A stretch of DNA of 64,000 nucleotides from Taxillus chinensis (GCA_023512835.1 CM042089.1:48475504-48539503); one strand, 5' to 3'; counted from the first letter of the stretch, positions 41,939-53,830 are shown. Notes: generated by a model not told the origin, from the sequence alone. Program-made: numbers and translations.

Positions 41939-43756
41939 AAATCTACCTTATTTTCCATGAATTTTAGTTCTTCATATGCATCTTTGTCCCACATTGATAG
42001 TTTTGCTTCTCCTTCGCCTAGTATATATACAAAGACACTCTCCTTACATAGCAAGTGAGAACAAGAGAGGCCCAGGAAGCCAAGTGGAGTTGCTAGCTTG
42101 CGAATGAGTCTAAATCCAGGTTTTTTGAAACATGAAATTTGGAAAATTCAGAACTTTCAAATCCGGGACATTGGAAGATCTAGAATAAGCCAAGATCAAA
42201 CTTGGTCAATGATTCGGAATAAGCCCACTAATACGGAATAAGCCTAGATTCGGAGGTCAAAGATAGTCAATGATTCGGAATAAGCCTAGATTCGGAGGTC
42301 AAATTTGGTCAGTGATCCAGAATAAGCCCATTAATACGAAACAAGCCAGATCCAAAGGTCAAAGATAGTCAATGATTTGAAATAAGAAGCTTTAACACGG
42401 AATAAGGAATCTAAGCTATTCTTTAGGACGGAATAAGGGGGCCTTAACATGGAATAAGGAATCTGAGCCATCCAATGATCCGGAATAAGGATGATATAGA
42501 ATAAGGACTTAATGATCCGAAATAAGCCCAGATCCAGAGGTCAAACTTGGTCAAATCCGGAATAAGCACAAAAGATGCAGAATAAGCTCCCAATAGTCCA
42601 GAAATCATCCCAATGATCTGGAAAAGCTCCAATGGCCCGGAAATCATCCCAATGATCCGGAAAAAGTTCGAAATAGCTCCTCTATAAGTCTGGGAGTGAT
42701 TTCAAAGCATCGGGATTCTAAAAAACTTCGAGAAATCCTTTTTCCAAGTGCATTAATTACAAACAGTGCCTTGGGACTCCATTTTTGACCATAGGGACAG
42801 GGAGGTGTCATAATTAAATGAATAAAATCCTCAGGACATCACAGTTGACCCTAGGGACTGCATAGCTATTAATTCCCAATGACACTAATACACCCAAAAA
42901 TACATTCAACCCTTACCCACCAATGTGTCCAGGGCAAAAAAGCCACAGAGGAGAGGATTCCAGAAAAAAACTTTACCATTTTAAGGGAAAAAAGCAAAAG
43001 GGAAGCTGTATTTTTCTTTCTAGCCTTTGTGTTTTCAGGGAAACGTTTTGAAGAAAGATTTCTATGCTCCTCCATAAAACCACTCAGGTTCTTTTCTTCA
43101 ATTTCTTCATATTTAAACTGCTAACTCTTCTTTGCTCAAAATTAAAATAAGGCCTGGGCGGCCATAAGGGTTGAGCCTTAGATGCTAATATTCTAGTCTG
43201 CCTGGGCCAATATCAATTGTGACAATATTTTCATTTTCGAATTCAAATTATTTTCTTTTTTAAAAAAGAATATCACCTTTGTTTTCAAAACAAAAAATAC
43301 AATGTCGTCACATGGTCCTAAATCCCATATTTTTTTTTCTAAAATTAGAATGTATCCTTTTATCTGCTTTAAAATCCTTTTTATTGTTTTAAGGCCTAGA
43401 TCCTAAAAACTCCTTTTTCCAAAATATAAAAAAGTAACTTTTATTTAAATAATGGAAGCAAACACCCATAGATCAAAACTATGTACCAATTGTGGGTGTT
43501 GTGGGGGTGCAAGAGTTTTTCTTCCTTCCCCACATGTAATCGACTCCCAAACCTAATTCTCTGGAACCATAGACCTTTCTTTTTCTCGGTGCCCAATCGC
43601 ACCTCTAATTTGTTTGGTGGCGACTCTGTGTTTTTCTTTTCTTTAATGGTTTGTGCGAGCCTTGTGCAGGGATGACTCTACGATCAACTGAATGAACCGG
43701 CATTAGAGTCCTTTCACATAAGCCAGTACGAGTCTGGTCAAAAATGGGTGATGACA
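41939..43756 (+). repeat. 5' LTR of Ogre-type E, right part
   Basis: Continuation after element F. Between about 42180 and 42660 it has a dense array of ATTCGGAATAAGCC / CGGAATAAGG words, the reverse complement sense of the array at 27230-27560. The LTR is taken to end GATGACA at 43756, two bases before the primer site. Nothing coding is seen. Confidence 0.72.
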
Positions 43757-43758
43757 TC

Positions 43759-43776
43759 TGGCGACTCTGCTGGGGA
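43759..43776 (+). other. Primer binding site, Ogre type
   Basis: TGGCGACTCTGCTGGGGA is the tRNA-Arg-type primer site characteristic of Ogre/Tat elements. It fixes the 3' limit of LTR E. Confidence 0.85.
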
Positions 43777-44359
43777 CATTGTGAGAGTCTAGCCATGGTC
43801 TCAATTTATGGAATGTTCGCTTGCTTGTTTCTTTTCTGTTTCTTTTCTTTTTATTTTATAATTGTTTTAACTGTGCATACATGCATCTTTTTCTCCCTCT
43901 TACCCAATACCCGAGTTTTTCTCTTACACGTTAGGATTAGAGAGGCTAGTAAAGGTTTTCCCATGTGGACTTGGTTATGCTTGTCTATGTGGAATACCCG
44001 AAATGTCTCACTCAAGCAGTGGTCCTTTCTTGTTAATGCCCAAGAGGTGCAAGAAGGACCCCATCCGTTAATGCCCTTTGGGGTACGGAGGCTCCCTCTT
44101 AGTTCTTGTTAATGCCCTTGAGGTACAAGGCTAAGTAGAGAATGCTTTGGAACCAATGAATAAGATAAGCTTAGATTTAGAAGCCCATCAGGGGCATAAT
44201 CTTCATGTGTTTGAGCCTTGCTATGACATTTATTTACTTGCCTTGTTTGAACCATGTATTTAAACGATAACCCCTTGTATATATTATCCATGTTCTGTTT
44301 GCTAACCCCTCATTTGCATCCATTGCATACCCAGCATTTCACACATCCATCTAGGAAAC

Positions 44360-44622
44360 ATGGCAAGCTTTAACTGTCTTCTAGCCAATAAGGTGGACAA
44401 TGAAGACATCCAAGAAGTTGCTCTCGCTGCAAGGATCATCTAAAGAAGCTTGGGAGACTTTTCTCACGAGAAGCCACAGAAAGTCCAAGACACGCACATT
44501 GACCTTCCAAAGAATCTTGGTCCTGAACTCGAATTCATATGGAAGAGATGGTGTCCTGAAAGTCAAGTTATGTACATCAAGCACTTTGGAGATCTATTGC
44601 ATCTAAATAACTACCAGTATAT
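44360..44622 (+). pseudogene. Ogre-type E ORF1, part 1
   Basis: ATG at 44360 starts MASFNCLLANKVDNED, with one in-frame TAA near 44441, then HIDLPKNLGPELEFIWKRW and MYIKHFGDLLHLNNYQY, ending at the insertion of element G. The region 43777-44359 between primer site and ATG is untranslated leader with no feature I recognise. ORF1 of Ogre elements lies before gag and is of unknown function; this family is often annotated as DUF7745-like. Confidence 0.65.
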
Positions 44623-45929
44623 TGATAATGTGCATTTATGTCGTTACTCTAGTGTATATTTTGGACATTAAAGAGCATAACTAGGGCTTAATTTTTCCAT
44701 ATTTCTTAGATATATGCTCTAACAGCTTAGGAAGACATTGCTTGGCTTATATATGTGTTTTTGAGCTGTTTGGAAAGTTTTTAGGCAATTTCATCTCATG
44801 GACATCAGCCAAATCACTTCATTTACCAAACAAGCAACTTGTGGCAAAAGAGGGCAGCCTGATGAGGCAAAACATGAGTGCACGTCACATGGACCATTGT
44901 CATGTGCATAGAGATAATTATAGTCCTGCCTTCTACACGACGCCAGGAATCTTGGGAAGCAATTGCACCTTATTTAGAGCTGCACGTCATATGAGGATAT
45001 GACGTGCAATATGACATGCAATATGACGTATACCTGTATTTTTGCATAGTTCACTTTGGTTTATTATTTTAAAGACTTTTTTCTAAAGAACGTTGGTCTA
45101 AATCTGCTTGGTTTGAGCATTATTGTAACTTCAAGATGGATTTTTGGTCACTAAGCAAAACTACGTAGTTTTGCTAATGGGCTGTCAGCTGTGGGTTAGG
45201 GCACATCTATAGTTGGACTTGCAGCCCTATAAGTGAGTAGTTCCTATTTTCTAGGACAGCAATGTAGCCCCCTACGCTATAATATTGATGATAGGTGAAT
45301 TCTGGGTTTGTCTATGTGAAACTTGCATGCTTTAAGGATCTTATCATTATTTTATAATCTGGATTGTGCACTTCTGGATTCCTTAGTCCTAGTCAGGGAT
45401 AGAACTCATGATTCTTAACATGTATATGCTTGGTGTGACCATTATCCTTGCATGTGTGTGATTTATTAGCTGTGAAGCTACTGTAATGATGACCATTCAT
45501 GCAATAAGCGCTTAGAAGCTCTGACAATGACCATTTCCCAAACCTTGGTTGACAAATAGCATGCATAGCTTAAAACAAACCTAAGAGCACTCGAATCAGT
45601 AGAAATAGTGCAGGGATGGCGAAGTTGTGACCCTAGATGTCTTAATTCTGAAATTTAAATCCAAAACCATTCTGCTTAGTAATTTAAGAGAAAAGAGTTT
45701 ATAATTTGAGAAAAATACAAAACAGTAAGCTAAAACATTTTCTAGGACTAGAGTAAATAGGTGATTTGATTAAAACCTGGAAAAGTTTGGTTAATCTCTG
45801 TGGGTTCAACCCCTTTCGTGCTGCTACACTGAGTAGTTACATTAAGGGAATCAAAGTAATATTTAGAAGGACAATTTAAACGACAAAAGCTGAACTAAAT
45901 CAGTGAAGCTGTGAAAAAGTTGTTCATCA
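44623..45929 (+). repeat. 5' LTR of element G, promoter deleted (1307 bp)
   Basis: Lacks about 220 bp present in the 3' LTR between GCAGCCCTAT and GTGAGTAGTTCC (45220-45240). This is where the 3' LTR has its TATA box and leader. Palindrome CAAAACTACGTAGTTTTG is retained (within 45154-45175). Confidence 0.9.
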
Positions 45930-45932
45930 AAT

Positions 45933-45950
45933 TGGCGCCGTTGCCGGGGA
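45933..45950 (+). other. Primer binding site, tRNA-Asp (element G)
   Basis: TGGCGCCGTTGCCGGGGA, a perfect match to the complement of the plant tRNA-Asp 3' end. Confidence 0.93.
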
Positions 45951-46108
45951 TTCAACGGTGTGTTGGTTTTTACATCAAAATTGGTTGAAATAGTTTGAAT
46001 TGTGATTTTAGCATTTAATTTTGTTTTGCATTGTATAGAGATGCTGTGGTGTGTTCTTGCAGTTTTATAAGAGTGGACGACAGGTGTTTGATAAATTTCC
46101 AGCAGTGT

Positions 46109-46687
46109 ATGCGTCGCAGAGAACTTGTGCCTTTTGACCCAGAACCTGAATGGACTCTCAGAAATCGGAGCAGAGCAGTGAGGGACATTGCTAGAGATGC
46201 TGAGGACGCATTACTCGGTCTGGAACATACACTTTTGGAAGTAATGGCAGAACAAAGAGCAGAAGGCGGTGGACAGCAACACGAGCCACCTTTTGTTTTT
46301 AATGGGCGAAACCCTGAAGGGGAGGGTAGTAGATCAGTGCCCAGAACATTTCTGGACTATGCTCGGCCAGTAATGACGGACCATTATTCTGGGATCCGAC
46401 AAACAAGAGTCCAGGTCAACAGTTTCGAATTAAAACCAGCACTCATCAATATGGTGAGCAATAATGCCTTTGGAGGCACCGCAGTAGACGATCCTCATCA
46501 ATATTTGATGAGATTTTATCAGATGTGTGACACTATAAAGATCAACAATGTGTCTGATGACTCAATTAAGCTAAGATTTTTCCCTTTTTCTTTGAGGGAA
46601 AGAGCACTTGGTTGGTTTAACAGCCTGCCACTGGATCAATTACTACTTGGGAGATATCTGATGAGGATTTACCTCCAACACCTGTAG
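46109..46687 (+). pseudogene. gag: Element G gag, truncated
   Basis: Start MRRRELVPFDPEPEWTLRN aligns with F and D. The capsid core is present: SVPRTFLDYARPVMTDHYSG, PALINMVSNNAFGGTAVDDPH and SDDSIKLRFFPFSLRERALGW. It then leaves the family after NSLP (about 46630), where F continues with WDQMVEKF. The following 19 codons to the stop at 46685-46687 are out-of-frame ORF3 sequence. The break point joins gag to the middle of ORF3, removing about 8 kb relative to F. Confidence 0.88.
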
Positions 46688-47673
46688 CATATGATAGTTC
46701 CTACCCTTCCCAAGAAGTGCACCCTCCACTAGGGCTATCAGCAGGGTACTCTGATTATCCCCAATATCCGCAAGAAGCTGCGCTGGAAGCACGATACTCA
46801 CCTTTTGATCCCTATGTGGACCCTGCCTATTCTTAGGCCATAGTGCCTGTTGTGCAACCTATTTTATGGGGGACTTATATGCCAGCTGAACCTCATGATT
46901 CCCTAGGAGAGCCAGTGCATCTGAGGATTAATCCGGCCATCTCTTCTGTGGAAGCTCAAGTGGAATTTGAGCGATTTATAAACCCTAAGGTGCAGCTGGC
47001 TCGCTTTGTAAGGGACATGGACGTCTTCACATCCGATTTTTTACGGCGGATTTCAGGTAATGAATTTTTATGTACAGATAATGTGGATCTATTTTGCAGG
47101 ACCATGCGATTCGTAGTGGAGGCTGAGCCTCATAATTATCCGTTAGCCCAGTACAAGTCTATTATGCTGTGCGAATTATACGAGCACCCCTTGTCTGAAA
47201 GTGTTCTGTATTAGCGTATGAATGGTGCGAATGAAGGCCACCGACCCTGGCACACCGTGCATGAGGTACTAATCCCTGTACACATTGACCACCATTTTGT
47301 ATTAGTGCATTTGGATTTGAGTACAGGGCATGCAGTGCTGTATGATCGCAGTCAAGGCCATGGGTTTGGAAGAAGAAAGAGACAGCTTGTTCATGGCTTC
47401 ATGAAAAGAATTAAAGACGCCATGAAGAAAGAGGATTTGTTGCAGAGCAAATTACCTCTTATTCACCTCACTGAAATGGAATTTCCTCAACAGCCTAACC
47501 AGTTCAGCTGTGGGATTTTCGTTTGCTATTATTTGCTGGCTATCCTGGAGCAAAGAGATAGTTGGGCGGTCCGCGGTGAAACTTCAATTGATTTTGTGGG
47601 TCGTGTTAGGCGAATGGTGGCCCAAGTTATCTACTATTATAGCTTACCCGCGGATAGGTTAGGATCTTCTTAA
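46640..47673 (+). pseudogene. Element G ORF3, C-terminal half with C48 protease domain
   Basis: In the frame +1 to gag it reads Pro/Tyr/Ser-rich linker phrases (DYPQYPQEAA, close to F), then AIVPVVQPILW, LCTDNVDLFCRTM, HEVLIPVHIDHHFVLVHLDLS (candidate His near 47293), VLYDRSQGHGF (Asp), EFPQQPNQFSCGIFVCYY (Gln and Cys) and ends YYSLPADRLGSS at 47673. Only two lesions are seen, TAG at 46837-46839 and TAG at 47215-47217. The protease core after 47218 is open to the end, with all four catalytic positions visible. No start codon is obvious, so it may have been expressed from the gag frame. Confidence 0.82.
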
Positions 47674-49111
47674 TCCCTAATCCATGCCATGAGGACATAG
47701 CATAAGTGGTGTGGGGAGTGCCTTGAGTCACTTGTTTGTCCTTTATGTTGTGTGATTGCATGTTTTGTTTTTAGTTTTTGTTTTTGGATTGTTTGTTTGC
47801 TGTTCATTTCTTTATTTTGTGTGATTATTTGCTTGTTTGAATGTATGAATTGCATGTGGAGAGGCATGAGTATTGGGTTTGCAATTTTGGCTTAAATTTT
47901 TAATTTTTATGCCATATTAGTATCATGTTGTGATAAAGGTGTTAAAGTAATTAAAGTGTGCTATGATTTGATTCAATCGTGTCTCTATCTCTTGAATGAT
48001 ATTACCATGTTTTTGGAGCTGGCATTTGAATATTAGCTGAGCATGACATGCTAGGATAACACTTAGTATCCCTTAAGGTTGAGTGAAAAAGATAATTCAC
48101 AAGGAAAACAAAACCTCTTTCTAGCCTTTGAGTGCCATTATTGGGTTATGGGTTTGTAGTTTGCTACTCCTCTTGCATCTCGACATTAGTTATTTCATGG
48201 TAGGAGTCAAGTATGCATGATGACTGCTTATTTGTGCTCAGTACTTGGTGTGGGTGTTAATGATGCAAATGATGCAAAAGCTTCATAGTCACCTAGACCT
48301 TCCTAGCATCTTTTGTTTCTTTATTGTGCAATAAAAGGCAAATGAGCCTTATGTTTCATGTAATAAACGGATTGAAATACATTTTTCTCTCCATATAATG
48401 AAGAAAAAGGCAAATAAGAGCAAAATATAAAAAGGTGAGCATAAAAATGCAACCTTGTAAGGTCATTATTTAAAAGCAGTGTGGAAAAAAAACATATTCT
48501 CAAAATAAAAGCCACAACGGCTCGATGATTGTTTATGTGATTGTTAGTTTGCAGCCACCATGGCTGAATACTTTTATTTTTGTATTTAGTGTTGAGCTGA
48601 ACTCTTAGGCTCAAGGTGTGTTTCTTAGCATAGACTGTGTGTTTTCGTTGATGAGCACAATTTGGAACTCATATGCTTGCTTGGCAAGCACTTAAACAAT
48701 AGCTAGAGGAGAATGTTGGAGGAGCTTTCTAACCCGTTGATTTTCTATTAGGTACTGTACGTGGGCTTGTAAGAAAATTTATATTTGTGTGAGACTGCTC
48801 TGACCTTGGTGAGGACTTTAAGGGAAACTAGATGTTGTTTTATCATACAATGTTTATTGATATCTGAATTTTCAGTGATGAGATTGCATGGTTGTTGGAC
48901 TTAGGGGTATGGACATGAATGAGCTAAATTATAAATCATTTTGGTTACTTGAATGCCCCCTTCATCATGATAGAGTTGCGTGCTTAGGAAACCATGACTC
49001 TCCTTGATTGTTATTTTTATTTTTGTTCCAGTGTGACTGTGTATTTATTTTATTTTTGCATGCTTGTATGTTCTTGCTTGAGGACAAGCAATGGTTCAAG
49101 TGTGGTGTATT
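47674..49111 (+). other. 3' noncoding region of element G
   Basis: Noncoding; colinear with D and F in short blocks. The hairpin TTGCTTG-AGGA-CAAGCAA lies at 49074-49091, 21 bp before the 3' LTR. The polypurine tract is degraded (GTGTGGTGTATT), as in D. Confidence 0.75.
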
Positions 49112-50641
49112 TGATAATGTGCATTTATGCCGTTATTCTAGTGTATATTTAGGACATTAAAGATCATAACTAGAGCTTAATTTATCCATATTTCTTAGAT
49201 ATTTGCTTTAACACCTTAGGAAGACATTACTTGGCCTATATATGTGTTTTGGAGCTGTTTGGCAGGTTTTTAGGTAATTTCATCTCATGGACATCAGCCA
49301 AATCACTTTATTTACCAAAGAAGGAACTTATGGCAAAAGAGGGCAGCCTGATGACGCAAAACATGAGTGCACGTCACATGGACCATTGTCACGTGCAAGG
49401 AGATAATTATAGTCCTTCCTTCTACACGGCGCTAGGAAGCTTGGGGAGCAATTTCACTTCATTTGGAGCTGCACGTCATATGAGGATATGACGTGCAATA
49501 TGACGTGCACCTGTATTTTTGCATAGTTCACTTTGGTTTATTATTTTAAAGACTTTTTTCTAAAGAACCTTGGTCTAAATCTGCTTGGTTTGAGCATTAT
49601 TGTAACTTCAAGATGGATTTTTGGTCATTAAGCAAAACTACGTAGTTTTGCTAATGGGCTGTCAGCTGTGGGTTAGGGCACATCTATAGTTGGACTTGCA
49701 GCCCTATATAAAGGAAAAAACACATCCACCAAAAGGGGAACTGAACATCTGAGAAAAAAGGGCTGATGGCTGGAAACCCTAGCAGACCTGGAAGTGTGGA
49801 TTGCTGTTGGAATTGAAGATCAGAGCCAGGATTTGGGAGTTATCTCGCACCTTGCGGAAGGAAGCCACCTGAGAACACACTTTCTCTCCTGTACCAAGGT
49901 CTGAATGTTGTATTTTATGGATTCTGGTGTAATATCCAATACGAGTGAGTAGTTCCTATTTTCTAGGGGAGCAATGTAGCCCCCTACGCTGTAATATTGA
50001 TGATGGGTGAATTCTGGGTTTGTCTATATGAAACTTGCTTGTTTTAAGGATCTTATCATTATTTTATAATCTGGATTGTGCAGTTCTGGATTCCTTAGTC
50101 CTAGTTAGGGACAGAACTCATGATTCTTGACATGTATATGGTTGGTGTGACCATTATCCTTGCATGTGTGTGATTTATTAGTTGTGAAACTACTGTAATG
50201 ATGACCATTCATGCAATAAGCGCTTAGAAGGTCTAACAAGGACCATTTGCCAAACCTTGGTTGATAAATAGCATGCATAGCTTAGAACAAACATAAGAGC
50301 ACTCAAATCAGTAGAAATAGTGCAGGGATGGCGAAGTTGTGACCCTAGATGTCTTAATTCTGAAATTTAAATCCAAAACCATTCTGCTTAGTAATTTAAG
50401 AGACAAGAGTTTATATTTTGATGAAAATACAAAACAATAAGTTAAAGCATTTTCTAGGACTAGAGTAAATAGGTGATTTGATTAAAAACTGGAAAAGCTT
50501 GGTTAATCCCTATGGGTTTGACCCCTTTCGTGCTGCTATACTGAGTAGTTACATTAAGGGAATCAAAGTAATATTTAGAAGGACAATTTAAACGACAAAT
50601 GCTGAACTAAATCAGTGAAGCTGTGAAAAAGTTGTTCATCA
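49112..50641 (+). repeat. 3' LTR of element G (1530 bp)
   Basis: TGATAATG...TTCATCA. U3 hairpin TGCACGTCATAT / ATATGACGTGCA with loop GAGG at 49470-49497. The palindrome lies within 49631-49652 and TATATAAA at 49705-49712. U5 ends TATGGGTTTGACCCC near 50510. Confidence 0.93.
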
Positions 50642-51352
50642 TAGATGCTCTTTGGGATCCAAGGCAAAGATGCTTCTATTTTAATAGCGTGGATCTGGTC
50701 CTAACCGTTGAAGAATACAACAGACTCCTTGAAAAAGAAGTGAATCAAAAGAAGGCAATCTTCAACTATGATCCCCGAAAATCATGCTAGCATACTTTTG
50801 CTTGTCTCCTAAGCATAAAAGCTAAAGAAATTCCTCCAATCATTCAAAAGGATGGGAAGCATGAAGTCGTTCCATGGGAGTTGTTCAAGAGGATGATACA
50901 ACATTCAACTCAAGAGGAAAGCTATATACTTTTCATTGATGCTGTCTATGGTCTGCTCATTTTCCTTTAGAATCTAAACTTCATTGATGGGAAAGTCCTT
51001 AAACTTGTCTTGTAGTTGATAAAGGGTAGTGATTCTATTCCCGCCATCTTAGCAGAAATCATCAGGTCCTTATCTTACATTAGAGTCAGAGGTCGGGGAC
51101 AATTCAGAGGTTGTCTTCCTTTTCTATGCACCTGGTTGAAGAGCCACTTTCCATGTATCTTCCCATGATTTAAAAAGGTGTATATATTACCTACCATGAC
51201 TCTATTGGACATACTGGAGAGTGGATGGTAGCTACCTAAAGACAAAGCAGGATGGATGTTCAAGCTTCATACATTAAGTGATGAAGATATTGTTTGGAGA
51301 GCCCCATGGATGTACAGATCAAGCATGTTATATAGCTGCAACAGTTACAATT
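50642..51352 (+). pseudogene. Ogre-type E ORF1, part 2
   Basis: Begins DALWDPRQRCFYFNSVDLVL, the W-D-P...C-F-x-F motif typical of ORF1 proteins in Ogre-like elements, then TVEEYNRLLEKE, EIPPIIQKDGKHEVVPWELF and YILFIDAVYGLLIF. Several in-frame stops occur (for example near 50790 and 50970). The last readable phrase DIVWRAPWMYRSS is interrupted by Copia H at 51353 and resumes at 62417 with CVPLIGSWG. Function unknown. Confidence 0.72.
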
Positions 51353-51697
51353 TGTTGGTCCCTTGGAGCCTAGAGGGGGGTGAATAGGCTCTAATCGAAG
51401 CTCTTTCGAAACTCTTTAGCACAACACTTATCTAGTCAAGAGATAGAAACAATGCGGAAGATAACCAGATAGTGGAAGTATTTTGTTTTATTATCAGTAT
51501 GATAAGTATAACAAAATGAAAGCAGTCTAAAGCTTGAAGGCTTTTAGACCTACTTAACAGCTCTTAACACTCTGTTTACAAGTACACACACAGTAGCCTC
51601 TTAGATCTCTATGAGCTTTAGTACATGCACGCTCCTATTTGTTTACTTTACTCCAGTACACACTTTATAAATATACAAGTGTTGCTATTTATAGTGA
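51353..51697 (-). repeat. Truncated 3' LTR of Copia H
   Basis: Matches 60989-61333 of the 5' LTR and stops at ATAGTGA. The rest of the LTR, the polypurine tract and the end of ORF3 are deleted. A 23-bp filler copied from ORF3 sits at the junction (51696-51718, source 51832-51854). Confidence 0.9.
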
Positions 51698-53560
51698 GGA
51701 GGACGAGCCATCGTGTGATCATTCTCTTGGGCGTGAGGATGCAGACCATTTCTTTTCATCACGAGAGGAGGAAAGTGCAGAAGGATCAGATGACACTTTC
51801 TCCCCCGGTTGGGCAGATCGGCGAGGGACGGGAGGAGGACGAGCCATCGTGTGAGCCAAGTCCGCAAAAGAAGTGGATAGTGAATGGACGGATGAGGCAA
51901 CAAGGTCCATCTTTTGCTCGATGGAGGTGGAAGAGTCATTTAGGGCGAAGAGGAGTTGGGCACCAAGAGCATCAACCTTAGCGGCAATGGCAGAGATTTG
52001 GGCGGTTTGAGCTTGGGCGTGACGGTCCAGCTGAGCAGAAAGCACAACATCGGAGTGAACCGTCCCAAAAGAGGCACGTCCAAGCGCCAACTTCGGAGCT
52101 TTGGAGCATTCCCCGGCAGGAATAGGTGCAGGGGTGCACTGGGCAGAGGAGTCCGCAGGAGTAGAGTGGTCAGCAGCAGTAGCAGAGGGGGCATCCGGAG
52201 CATCAGAAGCTTCCGGAGCAGCAGAGCCACTATGACCAGACAGGTCAACAACTGGGATGGCATCTACAGGAGAGGCGGACCGAGCCTCAGCAAGGGAGGG
52301 AACCCGGGCGTCATGGGCTTGTCCGGAGGAGACAGCGAAGGGAACCTCCAGAATGTGGACAGGCATAAGAAAGCCATGATCTAGATTCCAGACAATCATA
52401 TCCTCCGAGGTGCGGGTGTGTTTGGCATAGAACACCTTGAGGTCATCATCGGGGATGGAGGCTGTGCAGGCGAGGCTAAAACGGAACCAGAGGTCCATTA
52501 GGGTGTCGGCGGAAAGATGGTCTAGGCAGTCTTGGGGTTGAGGTAGAGGAGGCAAGGGAGCTTCCGGAAGAGATTCCGGGACATCAGCGATGGCAGTGTC
52601 AACTGCGGCAGCAACAACGGAAGTGGAGGGAGTGGGGACATCCGCAGCAGATGGTGTTGGGGAAATAGCCTTAGGTAAACTGGGCTGAGATGGTCCCGCA
52701 ACCTCAGAAGGGTCGGCACGGACGCTGTGCTGCGAGGCTCAAGAGATGGAAGGAGCAGCAACGGACCGAATCCGGGAGGACCGGTGAGCAAAGCTGACTT
52801 CGGGGGCACGGCTGTCGGAGGGATCACCAACCGAGTTGCCTTGTTGTTCTGAGGCGGGAAGAAGGTGGAGAGCAGCCGAGGGACGGCGAGCTGTCATGTT
52901 CCCATCAGGCGTACGGTAGCAAAGATAATAAGCCTGAGGGAAAGGAACGGCATCATAGCGGGCAAAATGGTCCGGATGGAGATGCCTGAAGACAGTGCTG
53001 AGGATCCGCCCAAAAGAGTGATTCTTTGGACCGTTCTTCAGTAGCCGGAACAAGAAGGTCCCCCAGTCCATCGGGAGACGCTCAAGGACGCCGTACATAG
53101 CCAATAGAAGGTCGTATGGGATGGAATCCAGAGCAGTGGTACGAGCCAGGAAGCATCGACTCAGAATGGTCGCCAGACAACGATAGCGACCTTGGAAAGA
53201 CTTCATCTTGTGCTCTTTCCCTTTGTAGGAGCAACTCATGGAAGTAGCCATGGTCTCAGCATCCGGGCGCTAAGGATCACCGGGAGGTAGATTGAGGGCG
53301 GCACGGAGGACAGCAGGGGTGATCAATATGGATTCACTGCGGACGTAGGAGATAATGGAGTCCATGGTGCAGCGAAGCCGTTGGTAGAACTCAAGTATGT
53401 CTTCAATAAGAAGATCAACAGGATTTGAGATTAGGTTGAGGATGTGAGAGGCTTCCAGGAGTGGGCGGGGTTCAAGAAACCAAGCCGGAGGATCGGAGAC
53501 CGCGCGCCAATCAACCAGATGGCCGGGGTTGATCCCGCAAAGAGAGATTTTGGGTGCCAT
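51698..53560 (-). pseudogene. Copia H ORF3, N-terminal and linker parts
   Basis: Start MAPKISLCGINPGHL at 53560 lies 110 bp after a TATA box. The N-terminal domain: ISNPVDLLIEDILEFYQR, ILITPAVLRAALNLPPG, a stop near 53270, then KSFQGRYRCLATILSRCFLA, DSIPYDLLLAMYGVLERLP and HPDHFARYDAVPFPQAYYL. A stop at about 52737 is followed by the Ser/Ala/Pro-rich linker and helical segment (DLVASSVHSLSTSFADLAHT). The deletion that truncated the LTR removed the C48 region. The N-terminal domain aligns with Copia B and, more distantly, with element F. Confidence 0.8.
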
Positions 53561-53830
53561 TGGGGGAAAGTTTGAGAGGAGAAGGAGGTGAGGTCTTGGG
53601 GATTGAAGGAGCGATGAGGGGTTTGGGGATTTGGAAAATGTAAAACTCGCGCTGCGTAGGAATGTCCAGGATATATAGGACCGAGTCCGGGATTATTAGC
53701 GGGTCTAGGGATTAAGCAAGTGAAACAGTGACCCAAGTGACAGGCTGATGTCATTAGTCTTGATAGCGGCGCACTTCCTGGATATAAAGATGACGTGGAG
53801 ACGGCATGACCAGGGAGTGATAACAGCTGT
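53561..53830 (-). promoter_or_regulatory. Putative internal promoter of Copia H ORF3
   Basis: On the minus strand, CCACGTCAT (about 53789-53797) and then CTATATAT (about 53670-53678) precede a CT-rich leader (CTCACCTCCTTCTCCTCTC) and the ATG at 53560. TATA-to-ATG distance is about 110 bp, close to the 91 bp in element F. Promoter function is inferred from composition and position. Confidence 0.5.

Larger units (their letters stand above)
44623..50641 (+). mobile_element. Athila-like element G, pol-less, with gag and C48 protease (6019 bp)
   Basis: Starts TGATAATGTGC, ends GTTGTTCATCA. Flanks TATAT (44618-44622) and TAGAT (50642-50646) differ by one base, a probable mutated target duplication. 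ORF1 of Ogre E resumes right after it. The internal part has a perfect tRNA-Asp primer site, the N-terminal half of gag, then directly the C-terminal half of ORF3, then 1.4 kb noncoding and the 3' LTR. Protease, reverse transcriptase, RNase H and integrase are entirely absent. Confidence 0.9.
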
